From NCBI RefSeq assembly GCF_000527095.1, contig NZ_AZUN01000001.1, forward strand, positions 868,001 to 932,000: DNA of 64,000 bases, in the 5' to 3' direction. The notes beneath the pieces were generated by a model, which saw nothing but the letters and a program-made list of their open reading frames with translations, had not been told where the DNA came from and ran no database searches. The position numbers and the translations under genes are program-made. The DNA is from Methylomicrobium lacus LW14 (GTDB lineage: Bacteria > Pseudomonadota > Gammaproteobacteria > Methylococcales > Methylomonadaceae). Each line of letters opens with the position of its first letter. Within the stretch, counting starts at the first letter, position 1. Shown here one piece after another: positions 1-8,583 of the stretch.

Positions 1-29
1 GCCGAATCAAGTTCGCGTTTTGAACTATT

Positions 30-58
30 TTTCACGGCAAACCCGTTTTGCCGTGAAA
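30..58. terminator. hairpin downstream of the DEAD-box helicase gene
   Basis: A perfect 12-bp inverted repeat (TTTCACGGCAAA at 30-41, TTTGCCGTGAAA at 47-58) with a 5-nt loop lies about 50 nt beyond the helicase stop codon. Neither strand shows a clear U-tract right after the stem, so termination is inferred from position and stem quality only. Confidence 0.4.
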
Positions 59-105
59 CCTTCAAGCGCATAATCCGCAGCGTTTAGGCTGTGGGCAGCA
101 ACGCG

Positions 106-1257
106 CTAGCGAGCGGTTTCCACTTCCTCAAAGCCCGCGATTCGTCCGCGCGCAATTTTAGCGCCAATCAGTTTTTCAACCAGACGCAATGCGTTGTTTT
201 CGTCTTGAGAAATCAGCGACACCGCGAGTCCGCCTCGTCCGGCTCTCCCGGTGCGGCCGATACGATGCACGTAATCGGCGGAGGAACGCGGCAATTCATA
301 ATTGACCACATGCGGCAACTGGGCGATATCGATCCCGCGCGCGGCCACGTCGGTGGCGACCAGCACCCGGATGTCGCCGGATTTGAAATCGGCCAAGGCG
401 CTGGTTCTGGCGCCCTGGCTTTTGTTGCCGTGTATCGCCTTCGCGCTGATTTGCGCGGAATTCAGTTTTTCGGTGAGTTTGTTGGCGCCGTGTTTGGTGC
501 TGGTAAACACCAGTACCTGCCGCCAGTCGTTGCTCTTGATCAGGTGCGTCAATAACGCGGTTTTCGAGGTCTTGTTGACCGTGTAGGCGATTTGTTCGAC
601 AGTGTCGGCGGCGGCATTTTCAACTGCGACTTCAATTTGCGCCGGGTTCACCAGCAGGTTTTGCGTCAGTTTGCGGATATCGGCCGAAAAAGTCGCCGAA
701 AACAGCAGGTTTTGCCGTTTTTTCGGCAACAACGCCAAAATTTTGTTGATGTCCCTGATGAACCCCATATCCAGCATGCGGTCGGCCTCGTCCAGCACCA
801 GGATTTCGACTTGATTCAACTTGACCGCATTCTGCGAGACCAGATCGAGCAAGCGTCCCGGCGTTGCTGTCAAGATATCGACGCCGCCGCGTAAACGCAT
901 CATCTGCGGGTTGATCTTGACCCCGCCGAACACGACATCCGATTTCAGGCGCGGCATCTGATGCGCGCCGTATTTGGTCACCGACTCGGCCACTTGCGCG
1001 GCCAGTTCGCGGGTCGGCGTTAAAATGAGAGCCCGAATCGGACGGTTGTTGCTGATGTGTTTTTCCGCCAGGCGTTGCAGGATAGGCAGGGTAAAACCCG
1101 CGGTCTTGCCGGTGCCGGTCTGCGCGGCGGCGAGCAGGTCGCGGCCGGATAATACCGAGGGTATCGCTTTTTGTTGTATCGGTGTGGGGGTGGTATAGCC
1201 TGAGTCGCTGATGGCGCGCAACAGGGGCTCGGACAAGCCGAGAGAAGAAAATGACAT
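106..1257 (-). CDS. DEAD-box ATP-dependent RNA helicase (RhlE-like)
   Basis: This is a 383-residue superfamily 2 RNA helicase that unwinds short RNA duplexes during RNA decay or ribosome assembly in the cytoplasm. All core motifs are visible: the Q motif PTPIQQ near residue 24, Walker A AQTGTGKT at 45-52, PTRELA at 81-86, the DEAD box at 156-159, SAT near 188 and HRIGRTGR near the end. The protein stops shortly after the helicase core, so it lacks the long basic C-terminal tail found in many RhlE and DeaD proteins. The next gene upstream on the same strand encodes an RRM protein; such pairs are common and suggest a joint RNA-remodelling role. The exact subfamily (RhlE, RhlB or DbpA) is not settled, although the overall sequence reads most like RhlE. 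Confidence 0.9.
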   Translation of the reverse strand: MSFSSLGLSEPLLRAISDSGYTTPTPIQQKAIPSVLSGRDLLAAAQTGTGKTAGFTLPILQRLAEKHISNNRPIRALILTPTRELAAQVAESVTKYGAHQMPRLKSDVVFGGVKINPQMMRLRGGVDILTATPGRLLDLVSQNAVKLNQVEILVLDEADRMLDMGFIRDINKILALLPKKRQNLLFSATFSADIRKLTQNLLVNPAQIEVAVENAAADTVEQIAYTVNKTSKTALLTHLIKSNDWRQVLVFTSTKHGANKLTEKLNSAQISAKAIHGNKSQGARTSALADFKSGDIRVLVATDVAARGIDIAQLPHVVNYELPRSSADYVHRIGRTGRAGRGGLAVSLISQDENNALRLVEKLIGAKIARGRIAGFEEVETAR

Positions 1258-1411
1258 AGAAATTCTCGAATGTAGGGATTGGAATCCCGGTAAAGGTAAA
1301 ACGGAGTGAGGTTACGGGACCGCTCTGTTGCCATGGGATAAGCGTTGAACTTATCCCGGTTTAGATGCCGCCCCGAATCCTGAAAAAGTAGAGAAAGTTA
1401 TTCGATGGCAG

Positions 1412-1675
1412 TTAGCGGCGTCTGCCTTTTTTACCGGTAGCAACTTCAAAACTGACTCTGAGCGGCTTGCCGCCGAACAGATTGCCGCTGAGTTTTGCGA
1501 TGGCGGCTCTGGCTTCGTGGCCTTCCATGCCAACATAGCCAAAACCCTTGCATCTACCGCTAAACAAGTCGGTGATGATCTCAATGGAATGCACTTTGCC
1601 GAACTCCGAGAATAAAGCCGTTACGCTGGCTTCGGTCGCGTCGCTGGGCAAGTTTCCAACAAATAATCTTTTCAA
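1412..1675 (-). CDS. small RNA-binding protein with one RRM domain
   Basis: This 87-residue protein is essentially one RNA recognition motif. RNP2 is LFVGNL at residues 4-9 and RNP1 is KGFGYVGM at 43-50, with the aromatic residues used for RNA stacking in place. The short C-terminus is basic (GKKGRRR). Bacterial single-RRM proteins of this size bind RNA and are often cold-induced; no cold-shock element was identified here. The start is supported by AAGGA about 8 nt upstream on the minus strand. It lies 154 bp upstream of the helicase gene, in the same orientation, so co-expression is possible but not shown. Confidence 0.88.
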   Translation of the reverse strand: MKRLFVGNLPSDATEASVTALFSEFGKVHSIEIITDLFSGRCKGFGYVGMEGHEARAAIAKLSGNLFGGKPLRVSFEVATGKKGRRR

Positions 1676-2335
1676 AAGGTGTCCTTAGTGGGGGTGAAGA
1701 AGGCTGTATGCGGTCAACCCTTTTAACCGGGCATACAACGTATGGCGCTACTCAGGTTAATTCGCCGCCGGCGACAGAGTTGACTGCCTTTCTGCCGGGA
1801 CAACCGTAGCATGGGTTCCGGATTGGGGAGAATCTTTGTTTTCAAGTATCTCTCCAGCCTCCAGTGTTGAGGGGGTATTTTTGAATTTTTTGCGATGCCG
1901 GTGATCCGCAGATCAAGCCTGATCTCTCAGCCGCTCATCGTATAGACAAATATGACCAGAGCTTATTTGCAAAGTTCAAAATGAGCCCAATTATATGCTA
2001 CTTATTCCCTATATATCAATGTTTAGTGGATTTGTCTGGCTGCGGCCAAGGCTAAAAACGAGTCTGGAGTCTGGTGTGCGGCCTCTTGGAGCCTGGCGGC
2101 GAGCTCCCTGAATTTTTCGCAAGCCCAGGGTCAGCGCACCTTGAATCGTCCGGACGGTAGGGATGTCCCGCCCGGCACCCTGGTCTTAATGTTTCGAATA
2201 ATTTTGGGCGCCGCCTCGGCATCATGATGGCTGGCTGATTTGACCGGAAAACGTAACCCGGAGGCAGTGATATGATTTTTAACGCTATAATGGCGCTCCC
2301 GTATCCAGTCCTAAAGCCGCAATTTTCCCCACCGC
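1676..2335. other. 660-bp intergenic region, no gene recognised
   Basis: This gap separates the minus-strand RRM gene from the plus-strand recJ and must hold both promoters. I found no convincing coding frame, tRNA or named riboswitch. The part around 2040-2220 is GC-rich with several short inverted repeats, whereas 1960-2030 is AT-rich and may carry the RRM promoter and leader. Confidence 0.5.
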
Positions 2336-4078
2336 ATGTACCATCAAGGCATCAAGAAAACCATCATCAATCGTCCGTTGACGCAAAAGCACCTGCCTGT
2401 CGAGGGTCTGCACCCCTTGCTCGAACGCATTTTTTTGGCCCGTGGCGTGGCGTCGCCGGATGAACTCGACCGTTCGTTGGCCAAGTTGCCGTCGCCGTGG
2501 CTCTTGTCCGGCATCGAAAAGCTGGTGGCGCAGTTGGTCACCGCGCTGGAACAGCAGCAAAAAATCGTGATCGTCGCCGATTTCGATGCCGATGGCGCGA
2601 CCAGTTGCGCGGTCGCGATCAAGGGTCTGCAATTGTTCGGCGCCAAACGCGTCAGTTTTGTGGTGCCGAATCGTTTCGAGTACGGCTACGGCCTGACGCC
2701 TGAAATCGTCGAACTGGTCAAACTGGAAAACCCCGATCTGATCATCACGGTCGATAACGGCATTTCCAGCCTCGAAGGCGTCAATGTCGCCAAACAGGCC
2801 GGTATCAAGGTGTTGGTGACCGATCACCATTTGCCGGGCGATCAGCTGCCGGCCGCCGATGCGATCGTGAATCCGAACCTGCCCGACGACAAATTTCCGA
2901 GCGGCGCGCTGGCCGGCGTCGGCGTGATGTTTTATTGCCTGCTGGCGCTTCGCAGCCGGCTCCGGGAGACCGGCTGGTTTCAGGCCAAGGGCTTGCCCGA
3001 TCCGAATCTCGGCCAGCTGCTCGATTATGTCGCCTTGGGCACGGTCGCCGACGTGGTCGAACTCGACCGCATCAACCGTACGCTGGTGCATCAGGGCTTG
3101 CTCAGAATCCGGATGGGCAAGGCGCATCCCGGCATCCACGCGCTGATCGAAGTGGCGGGCCGCAAACCGGCCGCGCTGAACGCCTCCGATCTCGGTTTTG
3201 CGCTGGGGCCCCGGTTGAACGCGGCGGGCCGTCTGGACGATATGTCGCTGGGCATTCAATGCCTGCTCAGCGACAATCCCGAAGAGGCCAGGCAGACGGC
3301 CCTGCAACTGGATGATCTGAACAACGGCCGCAAGGAAATCGAAGGCCAGATGAAACACGAGGCGATGTCGCTGCTGAATGAAATGCGCACGCTCGATGAA
3401 AGCCGTCTGCCTGCCGGCGTCTGCCTGTTCGATCAGAACTGGCATCAGGGTGTGATCGGTATTCTGGCGTCGCGCATCAAGGACCGCCTGCACCGGCCGG
3501 TGATCGCGTTCGCGCCGGCGGGCAAGGATCAGATCAAGGGCTCGGCCCGCTCGATTCCGGGCATTCATATTCGCGACGTGCTCAGCGACATCGCCGCCGC
3601 GCATCCGAATCTGCTCAGCAAGTTCGGCGGCCATGCAATGGCGGCCGGCATGAGCATCGCGATGCACGATTACCCTCCTTTCGCGCTGGCGTTCGACGAA
3701 ATGGTGCGGAAGCGCCTGGACGCCGTCGACCTGGAGCAAAAAGTGCTGTCGGACGGCGAACTCGGCGAACAGGACATGACCGTCGAATTCGCGGAACTCC
3801 TGCAAAATGCCGCGACCTGGGGGCAGGGCTTTCCGGAACCGATTTTTCACGGCGAATTCGAGGTGGTGCAGGCCAGCATCGTCGGCCAGAAACATCTGAA
3901 ACTGGTGCTCAGAAATGCCGGGGGGATGCCGATCGACGCGATCGCCTTCTTTATCGATCACCCCGAAAAATGGCTGGGTCTTCGCGCCTGCCGGGCCGCG
4001 TATAAACTGGACATCAACGAATTCCGGGGCAACCGCAGTGTGCAGTTGATCGTGCAGTATCTGGAGAAAGTTGCGTGA
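2336..4078 (+). CDS. recJ: single-stranded-DNA-specific exonuclease RecJ
   Basis: RecJ degrades single-stranded DNA 5' to 3' in the RecF recombination pathway, in mismatch repair and in base excision repair. The 580-residue length fits the family. The DHH-phosphoesterase motifs are present: DFDADG at residues 82-87, TVDNGIS near 138-144 and VTDHH at 161-165, which together hold the Mn2+ ions. The DHHA1 region follows, with its glycine-rich KFGGHAMAAG motif near residue 430, and then the C-terminal OB-fold part. The chosen ATG has no clear Shine-Dalgarno sequence, so a start a few codons away is possible. The gene stands alone on the plus strand. Confidence 0.95.
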   Translation: MYHQGIKKTIINRPLTQKHLPVEGLHPLLERIFLARGVASPDELDRSLAKLPSPWLLSGIEKLVAQLVTALEQQQKIVIVADFDADGATSCAVAIKGLQLFGAKRVSFVVPNRFEYGYGLTPEIVELVKLENPDLIITVDNGISSLEGVNVAKQAGIKVLVTDHHLPGDQLPAADAIVNPNLPDDKFPSGALAGVGVMFYCLLALRSRLRETGWFQAKGLPDPNLGQLLDYVALGTVADVVELDRINRTLVHQGLLRIRMGKAHPGIHALIEVAGRKPAALNASDLGFALGPRLNAAGRLDDMSLGIQCLLSDNPEEARQTALQLDDLNNGRKEIEGQMKHEAMSLLNEMRTLDESRLPAGVCLFDQNWHQGVIGILASRIKDRLHRPVIAFAPAGKDQIKGSARSIPGIHIRDVLSDIAAAHPNLLSKFGGHAMAAGMSIAMHDYPPFALAFDEMVRKRLDAVDLEQKVLSDGELGEQDMTVEFAELLQNAATWGQGFPEPIFHGEFEVVQASIVGQKHLKLVLRNAGGMPIDAIAFFIDHPEKWLGLRACRAAYKLDINEFRGNRSVQLIVQYLEKVA

Positions 4079-4186
4079 AGAAGGCGCCAGTTTAATTAGT
4101 TGCAAGGTTAACTGTAGTAAGCTTTTATACACTGTTTGGTGAGAAATCCGTGCCGGATAACCGAGCGTAGTTGAACTCAGGAGAAA

Positions 4187-5026
4187 TTGATGAAATTCCA
4201 TATGAAGACCTTGGCGGCGCTGGTGATTTTGACGCCTGCAATGATCGATCCCGTTTATGCGCAAGCCACGCGGACCTGGGTCTCCGGTGTCGGGGATGAC
4301 GCCAATCCGTGCAGCAGAACCGCTCCCTGCAAGACCTTCGCAGGTGCCATTTCCAAGACCGCGCAGCATGGAGAAATATCGGTACTCGATCCCGGCGGCT
4401 TTGGCGCCGTTACGATTACCAAATCGATCACGCTAAATGGCGATGGGACGTTGGCAGGCATCCTTGCCGCTGGTACGAACGGCATAGTCATCAATGCCGG
4501 CGCGTCGGATATTATTAAACTGCATAATCTCAGTATTAACGGCGCCGGAAGTGGGCTTAACGGTGTACGTTTTCTTGCCGGAGAAGCCTTAGAGATTGAA
4601 AATGTAGCGATTGACGGTTTTACCCAGAGTGGGATCGATGTGAGTCTTGCCGGCGGAGGCAGATTATCGGTCAAGAACTCCAGCATCCATGTTTCGATAC
4701 AAAACACAGGCACTGCTGTTGACTCTTTAGAAGATGTCGGCTCCACGTGGCTGAGTCACTGCACCTTGACCGGCAATTCGGCATTCGGAGCCCATGCAGA
4801 AGCGGGCATCATCAGTCTTGATAACTGTCTGTTGACCGGTAACGCGGTTGCGGTGCAGGCGGAGACCGGAGCGACAGTTCGTCTGATTGATAATGACGTA
4901 TTCGACAATGCGACAGGCTTCGGTTGCGGCGGAGGTGTTTTATTCACCAATAAAAACAACCGTAAAGGCGACAATACCGATGGCGATACGCTTTGTAAGC
5001 CGAAAAAAACGATAGCCAAACAATAA
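4187..5026 (+). CDS. secreted right-handed beta-helix protein
   Basis: This 279-residue protein starts with a signal peptide: basic n-region, hydrophobic stretch of about residues 8-20, and a likely cleavage after VYAQA. Repeats rich in Asn, Gly, Ile and Leu fill residues 60-250, with motifs such as LHNLSINGAG, IENVAIDGF and LDNCLLTGNAV. This pattern matches parallel beta-helix proteins (pectate-lyase-like fold). No pectinase catalytic motif was seen, so a structural, adhesive or sugar-binding role in periplasm or medium is more likely than a defined enzyme activity. A few Cys residues near both ends could form disulfides. GGAG lies 7 nt before the ATG. The DUF192 gene follows on the same strand. 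Confidence 0.7.
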   Translation: MMKFHMKTLAALVILTPAMIDPVYAQATRTWVSGVGDDANPCSRTAPCKTFAGAISKTAQHGEISVLDPGGFGAVTITKSITLNGDGTLAGILAAGTNGIVINAGASDIIKLHNLSINGAGSGLNGVRFLAGEALEIENVAIDGFTQSGIDVSLAGGGRLSVKNSSIHVSIQNTGTAVDSLEDVGSTWLSHCTLTGNSAFGAHAEAGIISLDNCLLTGNAVAVQAETGATVRLIDNDVFDNATGFGCGGGVLFTNKNNRKGDNTDGDTLCKPKKTIAKQ

Positions 5027-5093
5027 TGCAGGCGGTTTGCCCGTTTTTTTGAGCGCTGGGAAACCAGGCAATGGCCGTTTTCCATCGGAATTA

Positions 5094-5594
5094 GTGGAGG
5101 TTTTTATTCTAAGGCGCTGTCATGAGGTTTATTTACTCGCACTTTGGATTTTAGCAACGGGAACGGCTGTCAGGGCTGATGCTACGGTAGAGCTTTTGGC
5201 CGGAATTCACCGGATCGAAGCCGAAGTCGCCAATACCGATCAATTGCGCAGTGCCGGTTTGTCGTTTAGGTCGAATCTGGGGGGCTCACAAGGCATGGTG
5301 TTTGTTTTCCCGGAGGTCCAGCGGCATTGCATGTGGATGCGTGATACTTATATTCCTCTCAGCGTCGCGTTTATCGACGAACAAGGTGCAATTGTGAACA
5401 TAGAAGATATGGAGCCGTTGACGGATGCCTTTCACTGCGCCGAACGTAAAGTCCGCTATGTACTGGAAATGAATCGAGGCTGGTTCGCCCAAAGACATAT
5501 CCGGCAAGGCAGCAAAATTTTAGGCATCGAAACAAAGCAGATAGCTCCACTGAGTCGTATTCGCATGAATCCGAGCGCTGAACGGGCCTCATGA
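5094..5594 (+). CDS. exported DUF192 family protein, start uncertain
   Basis: The mature part is a typical DUF192 domain: RIEAEVANTD, then LSFRSNLGGSQGMVF, then CMWMRDTYIPLSVAFID, ending near QGSKILGIE. DUF192 proteins are small, often secreted, and of unknown biochemical function. A hydrophobic segment (LLALWILATGTAVRA) just before the domain looks like a signal peptide. No in-frame ATG exists. Candidate starts are GTG at 5094 (used here), TTG at 5037 or 5049, or a rare ATT at 5106 that lies 5 nt behind GGAGG. An ATG at 5122 is in another frame and stops after ten codons, so a small frameshift near the start is also possible. Confidence 0.72.
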   Translation: MEVFILRRCHEVYLLALWILATGTAVRADATVELLAGIHRIEAEVANTDQLRSAGLSFRSNLGGSQGMVFVFPEVQRHCMWMRDTYIPLSVAFIDEQGAIVNIEDMEPLTDAFHCAERKVRYVLEMNRGWFAQRHIRQGSKILGIETKQIAPLSRIRMNPSAERAS

Positions 5595-5639
5595 TGAGGG
5601 TGTTTTCCGACCGTAGTAGCTAGCACCGACTGCCCTCCC

Positions 5640-7727
5640 ATGAAAGATAATATTCTCAGGTTCATCTTTGCCGCCAGTATTTTTCTTTCGGCTTTTCTGC
5701 TTTTTCAGATCCAGCCGATCATCGCCAAGGTCATTTTGCCCTGGTTTGGCGGCTCCCCGGCGGTCTGGACAACGGTCATGTTGTTCTTTCAGGTATTGCT
5801 CACCGGCGGCTATGCCTATGCCTACTGGTTAGTCGGCAGAGTCAGGATTCCGCACCAAAGTCTCACGCATAGCCTGTTAGCGGTTGCGGCGGTGGCATTG
5901 TCGCTCGGACTGGGCATGCTCTGGGCTTCACCGGTCACGCCGCCGGCCAGCATGAAGCCATTGGAAGCCTCTTCGCCGATTTCCGAAATTTTTATCCTGC
6001 TGCTGATTACGGTCGCGCTGCCTTATTTCATTCTGGCGGCCAACGGCCCCTTGATGCAGGCCTGGTTCAGCCGCCTCTTTCCAGAACGATCCTATGCGCG
6101 TCTGTACGCGCTCTCCAATACCGGTTCGCTGTTGGGCTTGCTGACCTACCCGACCTTGGTCGAACCCTACCAATCGCTCAAAAACCAGGGCTGGACCTGG
6201 TCTATCGGATTCATCGTCTTTAGCCTGCTGGTCATTTTTATCGCGATTCGGAATGCAGGAAGCAAGCCGCCGGTTCAATCGGCGTCAGAGGGAGAATCGG
6301 ATAGTTCGCCGCCGGCAACAGCCACAAAAGCGTTATGGATTGCGCTCAGCGCTACCGCGTCTTTGTTGCTGCTGTCGACCACGAATCAAATCTCGCAGGA
6401 AGTGGCGGTGATTCCGTTTCTGTGGATTTTGCCGCTGACGCTGTATCTGCTTTCCTTTATCCTGACCTTTTCGGGCGATGCGGGGTATGGCCGCAGACGC
6501 TATCTGCTGCTGTTTGCGTTGTCGGTCGGCTTGCTGATCTATGTGTTGTTTCAGATGAAGTCTCTGCATGTCTTCGTGCAAATCTTCACGTATTGCGTCT
6601 ATCTGTTTTCGGCCTGTATGCTGTGCCACGGCGAGTTGTACCGGCTGCGCCCCGAGGCAAGGCATCTGACCGCGTTTTATTTGATGATCTCGATTGGCGG
6701 CGCCCTGGGCGGCATCTTCGCCAGTCTGATCGCTCCCTTGCTGTTCAATGGCTATTGGGAGTTTGTGGTCGCCTTGGCGTTGGCATTGGCGGTAGGGCTC
6801 AGGGTATTGCAGCCGTCGCGGACCGAAAATCATGCCGAATGGGCGCGTTTCATGTTGACCGTATTTTTGCTGTTCACGACTGCGATGAGCCTTTTCGGCA
6901 GATTTTCCGGAGCCCTGTTTGCGGAGAGAAATTTCTTTGGCGTGATACGGGTGGGGGAAGTTGTGCCCTTGAGCTCGAAAGAGCCGGCCTATCAGATGTC
7001 GCACGGCACCACGGTGCATGGCATGCAATTCATCAATCCTGCCCTGCGCGATTTGCCGACCACTTATTATGCGCGCGAAGGCGGCGGAGGGCTGGCCTTG
7101 TTGAACCATCCGCGGCATGGCAATGGCATGAAGGTCGGGCTGTTCGGACTCGGCGTAGGGACGCTTGCCGCCTATGCGCAAGCCGGCGACGAATACCGCC
7201 TGTATGAGATCAATCCGAGCGTGATAGCGCTGGCTGAAGGCAAGGGAGATTATTTTACTTACTTGAAACATTGCAAGGCGAAAATCACGACGGTTTTCGG
7301 CGATGCGCGCATGTCATTGGAGCGTGAACTGGCGAGCGGCCAGCCACAAAATTTTGAAGTGCTTGTCCTGGATACTTTCAGCAGCGATGCGATACCCGTG
7401 CATTTGCTGACTCGGGAAGCCTTCGATTTGTATCTGAAGCATCTCGCCCGGACTGGCATGATTGCGGTGCATATTTCGAACCTGCATCTCGATCTGCGTC
7501 CCGTCGTTTGGCAGCTGGCGAAATTCTATGGTTTGAGTATCGCCAGCGTCAGTTATCCGGGCGATGCGAAGGGCGGCTACCCGACCGATTGGCTGCTCTT
7601 GGCGCGCGATCCCGCCTTGCTGGAGATTCCCGCGATCAGGGATCATGCCGATAGGATGGCAGGATACCGCACGACGATGCCATTGTGGACCGATGACTAC
7701 AGCAATCTGTTTCAGATTTTGAAATAA
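5640..7727 (+). CDS. membrane protein with C-terminal spermidine-synthase-like domain
   Basis: This 695-residue protein has two parts. Residues 1-430 form many hydrophobic helices, starting with FIFAASIFLSAFLLFQIQP and containing the WFGGSPAVWTT motif typical of fused MFS/spermidine-synthase-like proteins. Residues about 495-640 form a Rossmann methyltransferase-like domain, with VGLFGLGVGTLAAYA as the nucleotide loop, YEINP after strand 2, FGDAR, and VLDTFSSDAIPVHL. Such proteins are widespread in Proteobacteria. True polyamine synthesis has not been established for most of them, and a membrane-linked aminopropyl- or methyl-transfer role is speculative. It begins 45 nt after the DUF192 gene in the same direction. 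Confidence 0.78.
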   Translation: MKDNILRFIFAASIFLSAFLLFQIQPIIAKVILPWFGGSPAVWTTVMLFFQVLLTGGYAYAYWLVGRVRIPHQSLTHSLLAVAAVALSLGLGMLWASPVTPPASMKPLEASSPISEIFILLLITVALPYFILAANGPLMQAWFSRLFPERSYARLYALSNTGSLLGLLTYPTLVEPYQSLKNQGWTWSIGFIVFSLLVIFIAIRNAGSKPPVQSASEGESDSSPPATATKALWIALSATASLLLLSTTNQISQEVAVIPFLWILPLTLYLLSFILTFSGDAGYGRRRYLLLFALSVGLLIYVLFQMKSLHVFVQIFTYCVYLFSACMLCHGELYRLRPEARHLTAFYLMISIGGALGGIFASLIAPLLFNGYWEFVVALALALAVGLRVLQPSRTENHAEWARFMLTVFLLFTTAMSLFGRFSGALFAERNFFGVIRVGEVVPLSSKEPAYQMSHGTTVHGMQFINPALRDLPTTYYAREGGGGLALLNHPRHGNGMKVGLFGLGVGTLAAYAQAGDEYRLYEINPSVIALAEGKGDYFTYLKHCKAKITTVFGDARMSLERELASGQPQNFEVLVLDTFSSDAIPVHLLTREAFDLYLKHLARTGMIAVHISNLHLDLRPVVWQLAKFYGLSIASVSYPGDAKGGYPTDWLLLARDPALLEIPAIRDHADRMAGYRTTMPLWTDDYSNLFQILK

Positions 7728-7803
7728 TAAATCCGTTAAGCCATGTGCATATTTTTTTGTCGGCGTTGTTATTCAGGGCTGGATTGAAGATTACGAAACG
7801 CCG

Positions 7804-8583
7804 TTATCCTGCCGTCTGTATTCTCTTGAGCCAGTCGCCGATCTCCGCCACGACCCACTCGCTCGCATCGAGCGTCAAGTCATGCCCGCCCCAGGGGTGG
7901 GTATGGAGTTCGAGCTGCCATTTTTGCGCTATCGCTGTGGAGCAATCCGGCGAAACCAGCTTATCGCCGAGGCTGTTCAATAAGAGAACCGGCGGCTTGG
8001 GTCTACGGTTGCCGGGGCGATAGGTGGCTGCCGCATAGAGCTGGCGGTAGGCGTTTTTGCCGCTGACCGGGCGCGCTTTCTGAATCGCTATCCACTCTGC
8101 GGCGGTTTGCCGATAATTTTCCTCGCGGTTGCTGAGCAATTCGAGCAGCGCGGGTTCCCGCGCTTCGATAGCCCGATTCCCGGCCGCGGCAAACAATCGG
8201 CCGTAGCATTGCCAGCGCAGGCGCCGATAAAAGGGGCTGAGGCCGCCCAGACTGGTATTGATCAATACCGCGCTGCCGAAGTCTTCGGGATACCTCAGCA
8301 GCCATTCCCAGCCGACCATGCCGCCCAAAGAGATCGCGATCAGCGTTGAGGATTTGCCGAGTGCGCCTTGTTCGAGCGCTTGCGCGCGGACGCTCTCCAG
8401 GATGCCTTTGACCGTGTTCGGCGAGGCCTCCCGAAAATAAGGCCCCGCGCCGGGCAGATCGAGCTGGGTCAGTTGCGCGTCCGGAAACGCGGCTTGCAGC
8501 TGCGGCATGAAAGCGCCCCAGTGCGCGGATTCGCGGGTCAGTCCGCGCAGTAAAATCAAATGATCCGCAGGTTGTTCAGGCAT
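7804..8583 (-). CDS. alpha/beta hydrolase
   Basis: This 259-residue protein has the alpha/beta hydrolase fold. The nucleophile is probably Ser85 in IAISLGGM, a variant elbow with Ile in place of the first Gly. The oxyanion region is LLRGLTRES near residues 11-19, with the acid around SLGDKLVSPD and the His in WGGHDLT near residue 238. The substrate is unknown; esterase or lipase-like activity is likely. Its ATG lies inside the last codons of the upstream M14 peptidase gene (8-bp overlap), so the two are almost certainly translationally coupled. Confidence 0.8.
   Translation of the reverse strand: MPEQPADHLILLRGLTRESAHWGAFMPQLQAAFPDAQLTQLDLPGAGPYFREASPNTVKGILESVRAQALEQGALGKSSTLIAISLGGMVGWEWLLRYPEDFGSAVLINTSLGGLSPFYRRLRWQCYGRLFAAAGNRAIEAREPALLELLSNREENYRQTAAEWIAIQKARPVSGKNAYRQLYAAATYRPGNRRPKPPVLLLNSLGDKLVSPDCSTAIAQKWQLELHTHPWGGHDLTLDASEWVVAEIGDWLKRIQTAG

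Noticed and set aside
1676..2335. Riboswitch or structured leader between the RRM gene and recJ
   Set aside because: Several short inverted repeats exist, but none matches the consensus of a riboswitch that I could recognise.
2285..4369. 694-codon open frame on the minus strand opposite recJ
   Set aside because: It lies entirely opposite a clear recJ gene and part of the beta-helix gene, has a His/Arg/Gln-rich composition typical of antisense frames in GC-rich DNA, and shows no known domain.
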